Positions 6,304 through 6,467 of a DNA stretch of 6,467 bases are shown here, one piece after another. The stretch is from Bdellovibrio sp. (lineage in GTDB: Bacteria; Bdellovibrionota; Bdellovibrionia; Bdellovibrionales; Bdellovibrionaceae). The DNA lies in NCBI GenBank assembly GCA_019104905.1, contig JAHRXB010000205.1:1-6467 (forward strand), written 5' to 3'. Every line of letters starts with the position of its first letter. Position 1 is the first letter of the stretch. Under the pieces are notes generated by a model that worked only from the letters and a program-made list of their open reading frames with translations, did not search any database and had not been told where the DNA came from. A program made the translations under genes and the position numbers.

Positions 6304-6467
6304 TCAGCCTCTTTTAAAAAGAGGCTTGTAACTATTAATGTAAGCAAGTCCTAAGATCACATTAAGTGCAAACATAAGAATTGCAAGTCCGACCCCTGCA
6401 GGGGCTAAGACTGTGTGAAACAGAAAGATATTCACAGTAATCGGGGCGATAATCACCAATGCCAAAG
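6304..6467 (-). CDS. DoxX family membrane protein, C-terminal fragment at window edge
   Basis: My reading of the minus strand from the right edge gives 53 codons ending at TGA (6306-6304), and the start lies outside the window. The fragment is strongly hydrophobic, with a first segment around LALVIIAPITVNIFLFHTVL, the conserved PITVNIFLFHTVLAPAG pattern of DoxX-like proteins, a second helix (about GLAILMFALNVILGLAYI) and a short basic cytoplasmic-type tail (YKPLFKRG). DoxX proteins are small four-helix inner-membrane proteins of poorly known function, often linked to thiol or oxidative stress. It is upstream of and probably co-transcribed with the pirin gene. Only about a third of a normal DoxX is visible, so the subfamily is uncertain. 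Confidence 0.8.
   Translation of the reverse strand, partial: LALVIIAPITVNIFLFHTVLAPAGVGLAILMFALNVILGLAYINSYKPLFKRG
6307..6325. repeat. Palindrome at the 3' end of the DoxX gene
   Basis: GCCTCTTTT and AAAAGAGGC form a 9-bp perfect inverted repeat around a single central base. In RNA it would be a 6-bp GC-containing stem with an AU-rich loop. It covers the last codons of the DoxX gene, directly before its stop. On the minus strand it is followed by GAGAAAAAAGG rather than T's, so it is not a standard terminator. It could be an mRNA processing or stability hairpin between the two cistrons. Confidence 0.4.

Overview
The window looks like ordinary chromosomal housekeeping DNA from a Gram-negative bacterium. 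My best guess is a relative of Bdellovibrio (Bdellovibrionota). This rests on my general impression of the protein sequences and on the gene mix, and no search was possible. I see no mobile element, CRISPR array, tRNA or rRNA, and no clear sign of an undescribed defence or mobile system.

Positions 1-2967 (minus strand) hold the start of a division and cell-wall (dcw) cluster, in the order rsmH, ftsL, ftsI. rsmH and ftsL overlap by 20 bases. The ftsL stop codon is followed directly by a TTG start for ftsI, in the same frame, and ftsI runs off the left edge of the window. RsmH methylates 16S rRNA. FtsL is a small divisome membrane protein. FtsI is the septal peptidoglycan transpeptidase. The mraZ gene that often opens this cluster is not next to rsmH. 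In its place is a 162-base divergent intergenic region (2968-3129). It holds a likely minus-strand promoter, a small hairpin and a possible 10-codon leader ORF whose stop overlaps the rsmH start.

Positions 3130-5533 (plus strand) hold three closely spaced genes that probably form one operon: a zinc-ribbon, single-pass membrane protein of unknown function, a divergent uracil phosphoribosyltransferase-like protein, and hypoxanthine phosphoribosyltransferase (hpt). The last two would give base salvage for pyrimidines and purines. A strong hairpin terminator with a T-tract follows hpt and serves the convergent junction.

Positions 5585-6467 (minus strand) hold a complete pirin-family bicupin protein with all four metal ligands. 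Just upstream of it is the C-terminal end of a DoxX-family membrane protein, cut by the right edge. The two are 17 bases apart and probably co-transcribed.
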